In this document: one piece after another, positions 51,932-61,392 of the stretch
Layout of the letters: the number at the start of each line of letters is the position of its first letter
Numbering within the stretch: the first letter of the stretch is position 1
Assembly (NCBI RefSeq): GCF_003996965.1
Contig: NZ_QWDM01000004.1
Span: 323,527-387,526 of the forward strand
Source: Flavobacterium cupreum
GTDB lineage: Bacteria; Bacteroidota; Bacteroidia; Flavobacteriales; Flavobacteriaceae
Direction: 5' to 3'
Length of the DNA: 64,000 nucleotides
Position numbers and translations under genes: made by a program
Notes under the pieces: generated by a model
What the model was told of the DNA's origin: nothing
The model's database searches: none
Seen by the model: the letters and a program-made list of their open reading frames with translations, nothing else

Positions 51932-53245
51932 ATGAACAACGCCGTTGCCGGATTTTCGAAATTATCCAAAAAAGAAAAAGTAAACTGGATTGCAGAAACC
52001 TATTTTTCAACTCCTGATGAGGCGCTTAAAATAATAGGAAATTACTGGAATTCAGACGACAAGCTCCAGCAACTGCACGATGAATTCATCGAAAATACCA
52101 TTACCAATTTATATATACCACTTGGAGTTGCCCCTAATTTTTTAATTAACGGAAAGTACAAAACAATTCCAATGGCAATTGAAGAAAGTTCCGTGGTTGC
52201 AGCGGCTTCAAAATCGGCAAAATACTGGGCAACCCGCGACGGATTTAAGGCGACTGTTATTGACACGCAAAAAATTGGGCAGGTTCATTTTACTTTTAAT
52301 GGTGATGTACAAAAATTACAATCCTTCTTCGATCAGATAAAACCGCTGTTTTTTTCGAATACCCAAAGCATCACTAAAAACATGCAGCAACGTGGCGGAG
52401 GAATTCTCGATATTCAGCTCAAAGACAAACGAAACCTGCTGGAACATTATTTTCAGCTTCATGCTACTTTTGAAACCAAGGATAGCATGGGGGCTAACTT
52501 TATCAACTCCTGCCTGGAGCAATTTGCTTCAACCTTAAAAGAGGAATTTCAGAATTCTGATGCGTTTGATGAAAATGAAAACATTAACGTCATTATGAGT
52601 ATTCTGTCTAATTATGTACCCAACTGCATCGTTAGGGCTGAAGTTTCCTGTCCTGTTGAAGATCTAACCGAAAAACATATTGCAAATCCGCAGGATTTTG
52701 CAGAACGATTTGTACAAGCCGTTCAGATTGCCGAAGTGGAACCTTTCAGGGCAGTTACGCACAACAAGGGTATCATGAATGGCGTTGATGCAGTCGTTCT
52801 GGCAACCGGAAATGACTTCAGGGCGGTAGAGGCCGGCGTACATGCTTACGCAGCAAAAAATGGTCAGTATGCAAGTTTGTCGCATGCTAAAATCGAAAAC
52901 GGAATTTTTACCTTCTGGCTTGAAATTCCACTGGCTTTAGGTACTGTCGGCGGATTAACTTCCTTACATCCTTTGGTAAAATTATGTTTAGAGATCCTTG
53001 AAAAACCTTCAGCGGAAGAATTAATGCAAATTGTTGCGGTTGCCGGACTGGCTCAGAACTTTGCCGCTTTGCGTTCACTCACCACCACCGGAATTCAGGA
53101 AGGACATATGAAAATGCACCTGAACAATATCATCAACCAATTTGAAGCCAGCGAAGAGGAGCGTCATTTAATTAAAACTCATTTTAAGAAAAATACGATT
53201 TCGCACAGTGCCGTAGTGGAATTTATTGAAAGTCTAAGAAAATAA
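51932..53245 (+). CDS. Hydroxymethylglutaryl-CoA reductase (class II-like)
   Basis: 437 residues. Motifs: IENTITNLYIPLGVAPNFLIN, PMAIEESSVVAAAS, the Asn/Lys region VTHNKGIMNGVDAV, LGTVGGLTSLHP, and the catalytic-His stretch EGHMKMHLNNI near the C-terminus. It reduces HMG-CoA to mevalonate, the committed step of isoprenoid synthesis by the mevalonate route used in Flavobacteria. ATG 51932 is chosen because the longer frame begins upstream of the promoter box. A GHMP kinase of the same pathway follows. Confidence 0.94.
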   Translation: MNNAVAGFSKLSKKEKVNWIAETYFSTPDEALKIIGNYWNSDDKLQQLHDEFIENTITNLYIPLGVAPNFLINGKYKTIPMAIEESSVVAAASKSAKYWATRDGFKATVIDTQKIGQVHFTFNGDVQKLQSFFDQIKPLFFSNTQSITKNMQQRGGGILDIQLKDKRNLLEHYFQLHATFETKDSMGANFINSCLEQFASTLKEEFQNSDAFDENENINVIMSILSNYVPNCIVRAEVSCPVEDLTEKHIANPQDFAERFVQAVQIAEVEPFRAVTHNKGIMNGVDAVVLATGNDFRAVEAGVHAYAAKNGQYASLSHAKIENGIFTFWLEIPLALGTVGGLTSLHPLVKLCLEILEKPSAEELMQIVAVAGLAQNFAALRSLTTTGIQEGHMKMHLNNIINQFEASEEERHLIKTHFKKNTISHSAVVEFIESLRK

Positions 53246-53280
53246 AATACATAAAAATTCCAAGTATCATAGCTTCTGCA

Positions 53281-53318
53281 TAAATTCCAAATCCCAATTG
53301 TTGGAAATTTGGAATTTA
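53281..53318. repeat. AATTCC-type palindromic intergenic repeat
   Basis: TAAATTCCAAAT (53281-53292) pairs with ATTTGGAATTTA (53307-53318), with an inner CCAA/TTGG. The left arm and the following bases repeat an 18-mer found after rodA at 9479-9496. Confidence 0.65.
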
Positions 53319-53359
53319 TCTTAAGGCTTCGGAATTGCAATTTATCTTAAAATTGAAGC

Positions 53360-54274
53360 ATGAAAACAACTTATTATAGTAACGGAAAACTCCTGATTAC
53401 AGGCGAATATTTAGTTTTAGATGGTGCAGAAGCACTTGCGTTACCAACCAAATTTGGTCAGAATTTAATCGTTGAAAATGATGCTTATCCCGAAATCAAA
53501 TGGAAAAGCTTTGATTTTGATGAGCGCATCTGGTTTGAAGAAACGATTCCTTTTTCTGAAATCAGAAACAACACCGGATCTAAAATGGAAAATGTAAAAA
53601 CGACATTAATCAATATTTTACACGAGGCCTATCTTCTTAACCCTGATTTTATTGATTCTGCGGAAGGTTATAAAGTAAGTACGCAGCTTACATTTCCGAA
53701 AAACTGGGGTCTCGGTACTTCTTCTACTTTATTGAATAACATTGCACAGTGGGCTAAAATTGATGCTTTTACATTGCTTAAAAACAGTTTTGGCGGCAGT
53801 GGCTACGATATTGCCTGCGCGCAAAACAATACTCCGATTATCTACCGTTTAGAGCAGAACTCCCCTGTCGTAGATGTGGTTAATTTTAATCCTGAATTTA
53901 GGGAAAACATTTACTTTGTTTACCTTAATAAAAAACAAAGCAGTAAAACGGCCATCAGCGCGTATTACAGGAACAAGAATGAAAACTTAGCACAAAATAT
54001 TGCTTACAATAATAAAATTACGAACGCTGTTATCAATGCTAAAACTTTAAAAGAATTTGCTTCCGCTCTCGAAAAACATGAAATTCATTTAAGTAACATC
54101 TTAGAAACACAAACTATAAAAGAGATTGCTTTTCGTGATTTTAATGGTGCCGTTAAGAGTCTTGGAGCCTGGGGAGGCGATTTTGTAATGGCAATTTCGA
54201 AAGAAAATCCGAGGGACTATTTCGTTTCAAGGGGCTATGAAACCATTCTTTCGTATAATGAAATGATCTTGTAG
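53360..54274 (+). CDS. GHMP kinase, mevalonate-pathway type
   Basis: 304 residues with a GHMP fold: N-terminal LITGEYLVLDGAEALALP, the ATP-binding Gly/Ser loop NWGLGTSSTLLNNIAQW, GGSGYDIACA with the catalytic Asp, and GGDFVMAI near the C-terminus. It may be mevalonate kinase or phosphomevalonate kinase; motifs seen by eye do not separate these. Position after HMG-CoA reductase supports a mevalonate-pathway role. The gene is 114 nt downstream, with a palindromic repeat between. Confidence 0.87.
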   Translation: MKTTYYSNGKLLITGEYLVLDGAEALALPTKFGQNLIVENDAYPEIKWKSFDFDERIWFEETIPFSEIRNNTGSKMENVKTTLINILHEAYLLNPDFIDSAEGYKVSTQLTFPKNWGLGTSSTLLNNIAQWAKIDAFTLLKNSFGGSGYDIACAQNNTPIIYRLEQNSPVVDVVNFNPEFRENIYFVYLNKKQSSKTAISAYYRNKNENLAQNIAYNNKITNAVINAKTLKEFASALEKHEIHLSNILETQTIKEIAFRDFNGAVKSLGAWGGDFVMAISKENPRDYFVSRGYETILSYNEMIL

Positions 54275-54307
54275 GTAAATCATTTGTATTTTAAACAAAA
54301 AGCCTTT

Positions 54308-54769
54308 TTAATAATTTACTTTTTTATTTTTCACATGTTTCGTCTCGAGTAGCCGGACAATCTGGTCTTCCTGTTCCTGTTGATTAACAGTTGAATTGGA
54401 CTCGATAAGGGTGTTATGTAACCGCTCTGCCATCTTTTCTATACTGTTGGTAATAGAATCGTAGACGACTTCCATCCTGCGGTGTTTTTCTTCTTTAACA
54501 GCTCTTAAAACATCCTCAACAAAAATCTTGTCGTATTTTTCAGCAACAGAATCACGAGTATTAGTCAGTCTGATCACATTATCGTTTCCTAAGATAGTCA
54601 CTTTAAAGTGTTGTTCTTCATTGCTTAAATAATACTTACCTCCCAACTCATCACAATTAATGTCTGTACTACCCACTTTTAAAAGTTCCGTGATTATTCC
54701 GAAAATATGATTTTCAATTTTGGAATACACTCTGGGTTTCTTTCTAAAAAACTTAAACATAAAAATCAT
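54308..54769 (-). CDS. Uncharacterised cytoplasmic protein
   Basis: 153 residues with a strongly basic N-terminus (FKFFRKKPRVYSK), a central alpha/beta stretch, and a charged, helical C-terminal half (VEDVLRAVKEEKHRRMEVVYDSI, then coil-forming SIEKMAERLHNTLIE). No recognised domain, no signal peptide and no membrane segment. ATG 54760 (MFKFFRKK) may be the true start in place of 54769. It is convergent with the GHMP kinase. Function not assigned. Confidence 0.7.
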   Translation of the reverse strand: MIFMFKFFRKKPRVYSKIENHIFGIITELLKVGSTDINCDELGGKYYLSNEEQHFKVTILGNDNVIRLTNTRDSVAEKYDKIFVEDVLRAVKEEKHRRMEVVYDSITNSIEKMAERLHNTLIESNSTVNQQEQEDQIVRLLETKHVKNKKVNY

Positions 54770-54989
54770 TAAACCCTTGATTTTTAAAGCATTTGTTTGT
54801 CATAGTCTCTTTTATTTTAGTGAACCTGTTTAATGATTAGCTCATTTGCTAAAACAAAAACTCAGACAAATTAACATTAATATTTTCAATAACCCAAATT
54901 TTTTAGATCGTATTTATACTATTTCTATATAATTAAGTAAATTTTGAGGGATAATTATTACAAACGAAACCTGTCTTCTAAATTGAAAT

Positions 54990-55026
54990 AAAAAAGCCCG
55001 AAACATTCAAAAGAACATTTCGGGCT
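54990..55026 (-). terminator. Intrinsic terminator after the PpiD-like gene
   Basis: AGCCCGAAA (54995-55003) pairs with TTTCGGGCT (55018-55026); minus-strand transcripts then read T-rich DNA. The rest of the 289-nt gap to the next gene (54770-54990) shows nothing recognisable. Confidence 0.85.
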
Positions 55027-55058
55027 ATTTGTTTTTTATTTAAATACTACACTAAAAA

Positions 55059-57158
55059 CTAGTAGTTAAATTGCAATCTGTTATCTTCAATTTTTGCATT
55101 ATTTTTTAACGCTGGTAAAATTCTGCTTGCATCAGATGCACTTTGTGCTTTTACTTTTGCTACATATTCAGCGTGGTTAGTAATAGCCGGAGCTTTTACT
55201 ACACTAATGTTTTTAACAACATAAACACCCGTATTTCCTTCAATTGGAGCAGAAATTTTATTAGCTGTTAAAGCGAATGCATTCCCTACCACTTTTGGCT
55301 CTTGTCCAACTCCTCCGGGAAGAACCGGGTTGTCCATAGTTACATTCGTAGCCTGCTGAACAGCAACACCAGCACTTTTAGCAATTGCTTCAAGGCTTGA
55401 ACCTGTCATTTTAGCTTTAAGCATTTCTGCTTTTTTCTTGTTTTTTAAGATTGGCTCAACATAAGGTCTTGCTAAACTTACAGATACTAAACCTGATTTG
55501 TTTTCGCTTTTGTATTGTGCAATTACGTGCCCGATATTAGCTAATTCAAATCTTTTTACATCACCTGTATTGGTTTCTTTGTCAAATGCCCATCTTACAA
55601 TGTTACGTTGGTTTCCTAAAGCTCCAAATGCTTCATCCATTGCTTTTGCAGTTACAGGAGGAGCAACTTTTAAACCTAATTCCTTTGCTGTAGCATTAAA
55701 ATCTTTATCGGCAGCTTCCATTTCAAATTTGGTAGCTAAAGTAAATACTTTATCAGAAGTAGCTTCAGAAGGTTCAATTTTCTGAGCAATTGTAGCTAAA
55801 CGAATTCCGTCTTGTTTGTCTGTAATTTTGATAATGTGAAATCCGAAAGGAGTTTCAACTAAACCAACTTTACCAATTCCGTTACTGAACACAAATTCAT
55901 TAAATGGTTTTACCATTTGGTTTGGACCAAAATATCCTAAATCACCACCTTGTTGTGCAGACGAGTCATCAGAGCTTGTAAAAGCCAGCATCATGAAACT
56001 ATCCGGATTTGCCTGAACCTGAGCCAGAATTTCTTCTGCTTTGGCTTTAGCTTCTTCTTTTGTTCTTTTCTCTTTTGTGTTTGGAGTCTGAGATCCTGTA
56101 TAACCTATTAAGATATGACTTGCTTTTGCATTAACCCCTGCTTTAAATCCAAGAGATTTAGAAATACAGTAGTATTTACCGTAAACATAAGGTCCGTAGA
56201 TTTCACCCGGAGCAAGACTGAATAATTTATCAGCATCAACTGCAGGCAAATTGTTTTTAGCCACATAAGTAGAATCGTAAGGAATATCAGAGTTTGCATT
56301 TACAAATTCAGAAATATTCGTTGCGTTTCTGAAACCTGGCAAAGTATCATTCTTAGCTGTTTTTGCATTGTAAACAACGCTTCCTGATAATAATGCTGTT
56401 ATTTTAGATTTGATTTCAGCTTCATCTTCTTTTGAAGCTTTATCTTCAATTAGAACGTATTGAATCTCACGAGTTTCATCTGCTTTGAATTTTTTCTCGT
56501 TTTTCTTCATATAATCAACAATATCCGAATCTGAAATTTTCACTTCGCTGTCTTTAATAGAAGAATATAATCCGGCAGCATAAGCAAAGTTTACTTTGTT
56601 GGCTTCCATTTCATATTTCAGTTTTCCTTCGCTGGCAGTTGTGTAAAGTCCTGATTTTACTAATGTATTGTAGATTTGAAATTTTGCATTTAAGGTAGCA
56701 TCTTTTTCTTTCTCAGAAATATATTGTGCCGCTTCAGGGTTTGCCTTAAAGTATTCTTTGAATTTAGCAATATCAAACATACCGGCTGCATTTAAGAACA
56801 TTGGGTTTTTACCAATATTCGGATCTGCTTTTAAAACTTCCAAAAGGTGTTTTTCACCTACTCTTAATCCTAATTTATCAAACTGAGATGACAATAAAGC
56901 GATTGAAACCTCTTGATCCCAAACTCTGTTTGCAGCTTCAGTGGAAGAAATCCCTTGCCCACTTTTTTCAACATTACTAACTTTAACTCTAAAGTCTTCA
57001 AATGAAATATCTTTTCCATCGATGCTTCCCACATCTTTTGAACTTTGACCGAAAGTCCCTCTTGTGAACAGATCTTGTATTATAAATGCAAATAATGCAA
57101 GTGCAATAACTCCTATCAATAAAGCGGAACGCTGTCTAATTTTTGCTAAAACTGCCAT
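55059..57158 (-). CDS. Periplasmic peptidyl-prolyl isomerase, PpiD/SurA type
   Basis: 699 residues anchored by one N-terminal membrane helix (about 11-30, SALLIGVIALALFAFIIQDLF). A SurA-N-like chaperone region follows (VGSIDGKDISFEDFRVKVSN). A parvulin rotamase domain lies near residues 340-440 (KASHILIGYTGS, then GGDLGYFGPNQMVKPF and VGLVETPFGFHIIKI), and a long C-terminal parvulin-like/helical part ends LQFNY. It is a folding helper for outer-membrane proteins. It is the last gene of the coaX/lptC envelope cluster. Confidence 0.93.
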   Translation of the reverse strand: MAVLAKIRQRSALLIGVIALALFAFIIQDLFTRGTFGQSSKDVGSIDGKDISFEDFRVKVSNVEKSGQGISSTEAANRVWDQEVSIALLSSQFDKLGLRVGEKHLLEVLKADPNIGKNPMFLNAAGMFDIAKFKEYFKANPEAAQYISEKEKDATLNAKFQIYNTLVKSGLYTTASEGKLKYEMEANKVNFAYAAGLYSSIKDSEVKISDSDIVDYMKKNEKKFKADETREIQYVLIEDKASKEDEAEIKSKITALLSGSVVYNAKTAKNDTLPGFRNATNISEFVNANSDIPYDSTYVAKNNLPAVDADKLFSLAPGEIYGPYVYGKYYCISKSLGFKAGVNAKASHILIGYTGSQTPNTKEKRTKEEAKAKAEEILAQVQANPDSFMMLAFTSSDDSSAQQGGDLGYFGPNQMVKPFNEFVFSNGIGKVGLVETPFGFHIIKITDKQDGIRLATIAQKIEPSEATSDKVFTLATKFEMEAADKDFNATAKELGLKVAPPVTAKAMDEAFGALGNQRNIVRWAFDKETNTGDVKRFELANIGHVIAQYKSENKSGLVSVSLARPYVEPILKNKKKAEMLKAKMTGSSLEAIAKSAGVAVQQATNVTMDNPVLPGGVGQEPKVVGNAFALTANKISAPIEGNTGVYVVKNISVVKAPAITNHAEYVAKVKAQSASDASRILPALKNNAKIEDNRLQFNY

Positions 57159-57267
57159 TTTTATTATCGTTAATTTTTATATTCAGTTTGCGAAAATACA
57201 ATTATCTAGTTAATAACAATACAACTAGTGTTTTATTTTGCACATTTTTTTTTAATTACTAAAAAAA

Positions 57268-58527
57268 TTACTCCTTTATAGTCATTTTTACTAATTCAAT
57301 TTTCTTGTTTGACGCTTCCTCTATCACAAAATAATAGCGCCCAATAACGATTTCTTCTCCTTTTTGCGGAATCTCCTTAGTCGAATTCACAATAAAACCT
57401 CCTAAAGTCCCGTAAGAATCTTCTTCAGGAATAGCCAGTTTATAAACTTCGTTCAGGTACTCCACATCCAGTCGTGTTGAAAATAAATATTTACCCTCTG
57501 CTAACTCCTGCTCTATCAATTCTTCGTCTAAATCGTGCTCGTCTTCTATTTCTCCAAAAAGCTCTTCTACGATATCCTCGATGGTTATGATACCTGAAGT
57601 TCCTCCGTGTTCATCCAGTACAACGGCTACATTTCTTCTTTTTTTGATCAGCAGGTTCAGGGCGTCTTTTATCGAAATGGTTTCCGGGACAAACTCAACG
57701 GTCATCAAAACAGATTTAATGGTTTTGGGTTTTTTAAACAAGTCAAAGGAATGCACATAACCCACAATGTCGTCGACTGAGTTTTGGCTCACCACGATTT
57801 TAGAATAGCCGGTTTCTACAAACAAATCCTTAAGTTCCCCAACGCTGTCAAATAAATCTATATCGACAATTTCCGTACGGGGTGTCATAATATCACGCGC
57901 TTTTACACCCGAAAATTCTAACGCATTCTGAAAAATCTGGATTTCGGAATCTACTTCTTCATTATCCTCAACAGAACTCATTTGCTCGGTGATGTAATTA
58001 CCCAGTTCTATTTTACTGAAATACAACTGCACCTGATCTCCTTCTGTTTTGAAAAATTTTCTCAGAATAAAGTCTGAAATCCAGATGAAGAAAGTGGAGA
58101 TATAGTAAAACAAACGGTAAAACAGATAGGCCGGAATGGCAAAAATCCGAATGAGTGAATTGGCATAAATCTGAAAAAAGACTTTTGGAAAAAACTCTGC
58201 CGTTATTAAAACGATAAAAGTAGAAAGGGCGGTCTGAACCAGCAAACTGGTAAGACTCGAAAAATGAAACCCAAATACATCAATTTGAGCCAGAATAAGA
58301 TCTCCCATATAAAAACCATAAACCACAAGTGCCACGTTGTTACCAATAAGCATTGCGGCAATAAACTTGGAGGGATTTTCGGTTAGTCTGGTCAGGATCT
58401 GGGAAACAAAATTGTCTTGTTTTTTTTCTATTTCAAGATAAATTTTGTTTGAGGAAATAAAAGCTATTTCCATTCCTGAAAAAAAGGCTGATAGTATTAA
58501 ACATAGTATTATAATACTAATCTCCAT
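57268..58527 (-). CDS. CNNM/CBS-domain transporter-like protein (CorC/hemolysin family)
   Basis: 419 residues: an N-terminal DUF21/CNNM membrane domain of about four helices (MEISIIILCLILSAFFSGMEIA and later segments), two CBS domains (about 205-330, MTPRTEIVDIDLFDSV and GGTSGIITIEDIVEELFG), and a C-terminal CorC_HlyC domain (DSYGTLGGFIVNSTKEIPQKGEEI). Such proteins export or import Mg2+/Co2+. It resembles GldE in layout, but the neighbourhood is not the gliding locus. The last codons of the preceding small gene end 3 nt before it. Confidence 0.92.
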   Translation of the reverse strand: MEISIIILCLILSAFFSGMEIAFISSNKIYLEIEKKQDNFVSQILTRLTENPSKFIAAMLIGNNVALVVYGFYMGDLILAQIDVFGFHFSSLTSLLVQTALSTFIVLITAEFFPKVFFQIYANSLIRIFAIPAYLFYRLFYYISTFFIWISDFILRKFFKTEGDQVQLYFSKIELGNYITEQMSSVEDNEEVDSEIQIFQNALEFSGVKARDIMTPRTEIVDIDLFDSVGELKDLFVETGYSKIVVSQNSVDDIVGYVHSFDLFKKPKTIKSVLMTVEFVPETISIKDALNLLIKKRRNVAVVLDEHGGTSGIITIEDIVEELFGEIEDEHDLDEELIEQELAEGKYLFSTRLDVEYLNEVYKLAIPEEDSYGTLGGFIVNSTKEIPQKGEEIVIGRYYFVIEEASNKKIELVKMTIKE

Positions 58528-58530
58528 TTT

Positions 58531-58725
58531 TTATTGTTTTTTGTTACGATCGTCAAATTTCCTAGCATATTTCCTTCTGAAGAAAAACATAAAAACCGCT
58601 AAGCCGGCGATTATAAAGCTTAATGTAGAAGTGTCATTTCCTTCATTCACTTTTATAATTCCATCGTAAATAAAGAAAACCGCAAACAATATGTAAACGT
58701 ATTGTGTATATTTTAATATGCCCAT
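58531..58725 (-). CDS. Small two-helix membrane protein
   Basis: 64 residues with helices at about 10-24 (YVYILFAVFFIYDGI) and 36-50 (FIIAGLAVFMFFF), then a strongly basic tail (RRKYARKFDDRNKKQ). No recognised family. It lies between lptC and the CNNM gene with 3-10 nt gaps, so it belongs to the same transcript. It may be a small subunit or regulator of one of these; function unknown. Confidence 0.75.
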   Translation of the reverse strand: MGILKYTQYVYILFAVFFIYDGIIKVNEGNDTSTLSFIIAGLAVFMFFFRRKYARKFDDRNKKQ

Positions 58726-58735
58726 AAATCTGTAT

Positions 58736-59287
58736 TTATTCTTCGGCTTCTAATTCGCCTGTTATTCGTTGTGAATTGATGACTTTAAAGTCTTTACTAA
58801 AATCTATTCCCTGCCCGTAAGAAACTCCCTTTGCATCGGTAAGCTTGAATTTTCTTTCGGTATAAAACCATTCGTTTTTCTGATCAAAATATAATTGCTC
58901 TGTTTCAAGCATCTGACCTGTTTCAGAAGTAATTTTTACTTTTCCCTGCAAATCAATAATTCCGGTTTGTTTGTATGAAACCGCATAATTGGACCGTATA
59001 AAAGTACGCTTTTGTTTTTTATCGTATAAAGTAACATCAATGCCTTTCGGAAATTCTGTAAACGGAAATTCAAGATTGGAATAATCCAGCATTTTTGAAC
59101 TGACCAGCACTCCGGTTATACGTCCTGAATCTGTATATTTTATATTAACAGTATCGGCGTCACTTCCGGGAACAAACTCTGAAAAGTTGATTTTCTGAAC
59201 TTCTTTAAAATTACTTTCGCATCCAAAAAACATTGTCACAGCTAGCACTGTGACAATGTTTATTATATATTTCTTTGGTAAATTCAT
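58736..59287 (-). CDS. lptC: LPS export protein LptC
   Basis: 183 residues starting with a signal peptide and lipobox (MFFGC), so a lipoprotein form of LptC as in other Bacteroidota. The beta-jellyroll pattern is visible: VNIKYTDSGRITGVLVS, PFTEFPKGIDVTLYD, YAVSYKQTGIIDLQGKVKITS, then YGQGIDFSKDF. LptC receives LPS from LptBFG and passes it to LptA across the periplasm. It lies in an envelope cluster with an outer-membrane protein upstream. Confidence 0.88.
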   Translation of the reverse strand: MNLPKKYIINIVTVLAVTMFFGCESNFKEVQKINFSEFVPGSDADTVNIKYTDSGRITGVLVSSKMLDYSNLEFPFTEFPKGIDVTLYDKKQKRTFIRSNYAVSYKQTGIIDLQGKVKITSETGQMLETEQLYFDQKNEWFYTERKFKLTDAKGVSYGQGIDFSKDFKVINSQRITGELEAEE

Positions 59288-59336
59288 TTGCCAAATGTAG
59301 TAAATTGTAATGAGCTTAAAAAAACATTAAGTCTGC

Positions 59337-60566
59337 TTAGTTGTATTTACTTTTCACGAACCATTTGTCGTTGAAAGAAAAACCTACACTAAAGTTCAGA
59401 TAATTTTCCTGAACTAAACCTGAATTAGTGGTTCCTCTTTTACCAAACTCAATTCCAAAATTTACATTTGAAAAAGACCCGGTAATTGGGAAGCCGGCAC
59501 CTAAACTCATCCCTACATCATTAACGGATTCGTTATTTATTACTAAACCAATTTTCTCATATTTAAGACCTGCCCTGTATGTGATTCTGCTAAAGTAACT
59601 TGAGAAAGAAGTATAGTTCGGAATATAATAACCTCCAACAGCATATTTTGCATAATTTTCGTAACGCACGTTACTTACGGTATTGTAGTGATTGTTAAGT
59701 TTTCCATCTCCCTGAAAAGCCAGCGTAGTACCAATCAGCCATTTTCTTGCTTCTCCGATACCAGCGCCAATTGTAAATTTACCCGGCAATTTCAGCTCGG
59801 TTGCAACAACAGGGTACGCATAGGAATCCGGATCACCGTCCACCTGAGCGGTTCTGGTATTATCAGAATTTAAATTACCTGAAAAGTTATAACTTAAACT
59901 GGTATATAAATTCGTTTTCTTATAAATCTGGGTTTGATACATGGTACCAATGTTAAAAGTAGCACCCGATATTTTAGAAATATTCTCTTCTCTCGTTGCG
60001 TTTTGAACATCTGTTACAAGTTCTATACTACTGGTCGTAATTTTACCAAAATTATATTGTACATCAGCTCCGATGTTCCATTTAGGCGTAATTTTATATC
60101 CTAAACCAAAGAACACTTTATTAACGCCGCCTTTTCCTTCCAGCTGACTGCTTACACCTCCGGGAACATCAGTATTATCATTTGCAATTCTGTATCCTAC
60201 CGCCGACAAAGGAACCAGACCAAATGCTGCACCAAATTTCCCCATAGGAATCCCTACTGCCAGATAATCAAAAGTTGTTCTTTGTGCTTTTGAAGTTTCT
60301 CCTTCTGTTTTGATTTTAGAAGTACCAAAAGTTCCTCCCACAGAAAAAGTGGTTTGTCCCAAACTGGCATAACTTGCCGGATTTTCAATATTCAAATGTA
60401 TACTATCCTGTTCTACTGCAACACCTGCCATAGACCTGAATTCAAGAGTTCCTTTGAACTTTACATCTCCAATTCCGTAGAAAGAATATGGGGAAGCAGT
60501 ACCTTGTTGCGCGAATGAAACGAACGATATAAGTAAACAGGTACTTATTATAATTTTTTTAATCAT
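59337..60566 (-). CDS. Outer-membrane beta-barrel protein of unknown function
   Basis: 409 residues with a signal peptide (IIISTCLLISFVSFAQ) and a repeated amphipathic beta-strand pattern with Gly/Tyr-rich turns, ending FNDKWFVKSKYN. The start region SPYSFYGIGDVKFKGTLEFRSMAGVA is followed by ENPASYASLGQ, which resembles the FadL-like long-chain transporter start. I do not recognise a defined family. It overlaps coaX by 8 nt (ATGATTAA) and precedes lptC, suggesting an envelope function coupled to this cluster. Confidence 0.83.
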   Translation of the reverse strand: MIKKIIISTCLLISFVSFAQQGTASPYSFYGIGDVKFKGTLEFRSMAGVAVEQDSIHLNIENPASYASLGQTTFSVGGTFGTSKIKTEGETSKAQRTTFDYLAVGIPMGKFGAAFGLVPLSAVGYRIANDNTDVPGGVSSQLEGKGGVNKVFFGLGYKITPKWNIGADVQYNFGKITTSSIELVTDVQNATREENISKISGATFNIGTMYQTQIYKKTNLYTSLSYNFSGNLNSDNTRTAQVDGDPDSYAYPVVATELKLPGKFTIGAGIGEARKWLIGTTLAFQGDGKLNNHYNTVSNVRYENYAKYAVGGYYIPNYTSFSSYFSRITYRAGLKYEKIGLVINNESVNDVGMSLGAGFPITGSFSNVNFGIEFGKRGTTNSGLVQENYLNFSVGFSFNDKWFVKSKYN

Positions 60567-61293
60567 TGTCGATTTTATATTGAAATGTTTGGTTCAAACT
60601 TTCCAAAAGGAAATTTGAATTGGCAAATATGGTATTTTTTAATCGTTTAGCCAAAAAATCTGCATCGCCACCCGTTAAAATTATTATAAAATTTGAAAAG
60701 TTTGCCCGATATTCATCGATAAAACCATCAATCTCATAGACGAACCCATTCACAACACCAGAGTGAATCGCCTCTTTTGTAGAATTTCCTATATAGTGTT
60801 CCGGAACTTCCAGAGTTAGTAAAGGCAGTCTGGCCGTGAAGTTATGTAAAGCCTCATAACGCAATCTTAAGCCAGGAGAAATGGCGCCGCCCAAATAATT
60901 GTCGTTTTCGTCGATAAAATCGTAGGTAATACAAGTTCCTGCATCGATTACTAATCTGTTTTGTTTGGGAAACTTCAAAGTGGCTCCCGCTGCCAAAACC
61001 ATTCTGTCAATTCCTAAAGTTTTTGGGGTGGCATATTGATTGGTAAAAGGAAAAACATCCTCATGTGTTAGAAAATGAATATTGATTTCCTTTTCGAAAG
61101 CCAAAAAAGAGTGTTTTTCGATATTTCCGACCGAAGCAACGACCAAATCGGAGCAATTTTGAAATTTTTTTAAAATTTTTTTAATTTTTTTTTCAAGCTC
61201 ATTTTTCTCAAAAACAAAATTTTCAACAGCAGTACTTCCCTCAAAGACAGCAGCTTTAATTCTGGTATTCCCAACATCAACAGTTAAAATCAT
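60559..61293 (-). CDS. coaX: Type III pantothenate kinase
   Basis: 244 residues from ATG 61293 (MILTVDVGNTRIKAAVFE). Longer in-frame starts would lie upstream of the promoter box. The ASKHA-fold motifs are visible: DVGNTRIK (phosphate-1), GIDRMVLAAGA, and the DAGTCITYDFID stretch with the catalytic Asp, then LGGAISPGL. It phosphorylates pantothenate in the first step of CoA synthesis, needs a monovalent cation, and is not inhibited by CoA. It leads an envelope-related transcript. Confidence 0.94.
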   Translation of the reverse strand: MILTVDVGNTRIKAAVFEGSTAVENFVFEKNELEKKIKKILKKFQNCSDLVVASVGNIEKHSFLAFEKEINIHFLTHEDVFPFTNQYATPKTLGIDRMVLAAGATLKFPKQNRLVIDAGTCITYDFIDENDNYLGGAISPGLRLRYEALHNFTARLPLLTLEVPEHYIGNSTKEAIHSGVVNGFVYEIDGFIDEYRANFSNFIIILTGGDADFLAKRLKNTIFANSNFLLESLNQTFQYKIDND

Positions 61294-61312
61294 GTTTGCT
61301 TTTTTATAAATG

Positions 61313-61320
61313 CAAAGATA
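61313..61320 (-). promoter_or_regulatory. Predicted -7 promoter box for the coaX transcript
   Basis: On the minus strand it reads TATCTTTG (TAnnTTTG), 19 nt before the coaX ATG. It is divergent from the tRNA promoter. Confidence 0.6.
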
Positions 61321-61346
61321 CGAATTGATTTTTTTTAAAAAATGTT

Positions 61347-61376
61347 TTGGATAAACGAAAAATGATTCTATCTTTG
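61347..61376 (+). promoter_or_regulatory. Predicted promoter of tRNA-Phe
   Basis: TTG (61347-61349), 19-nt spacer, TATCTTTG (61369-61376): a close match to the full Bacteroidota promoter. The tRNA begins 17 nt later. Confidence 0.75.
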
Positions 61377-61392
61377 CACCCGCAATCAGCAC

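Noticed and set aside
57268..58527. GldE of the gliding machinery
   Set aside because: The architecture is shared with ordinary CNNM/CBS proteins, and no gld genes are adjacent.
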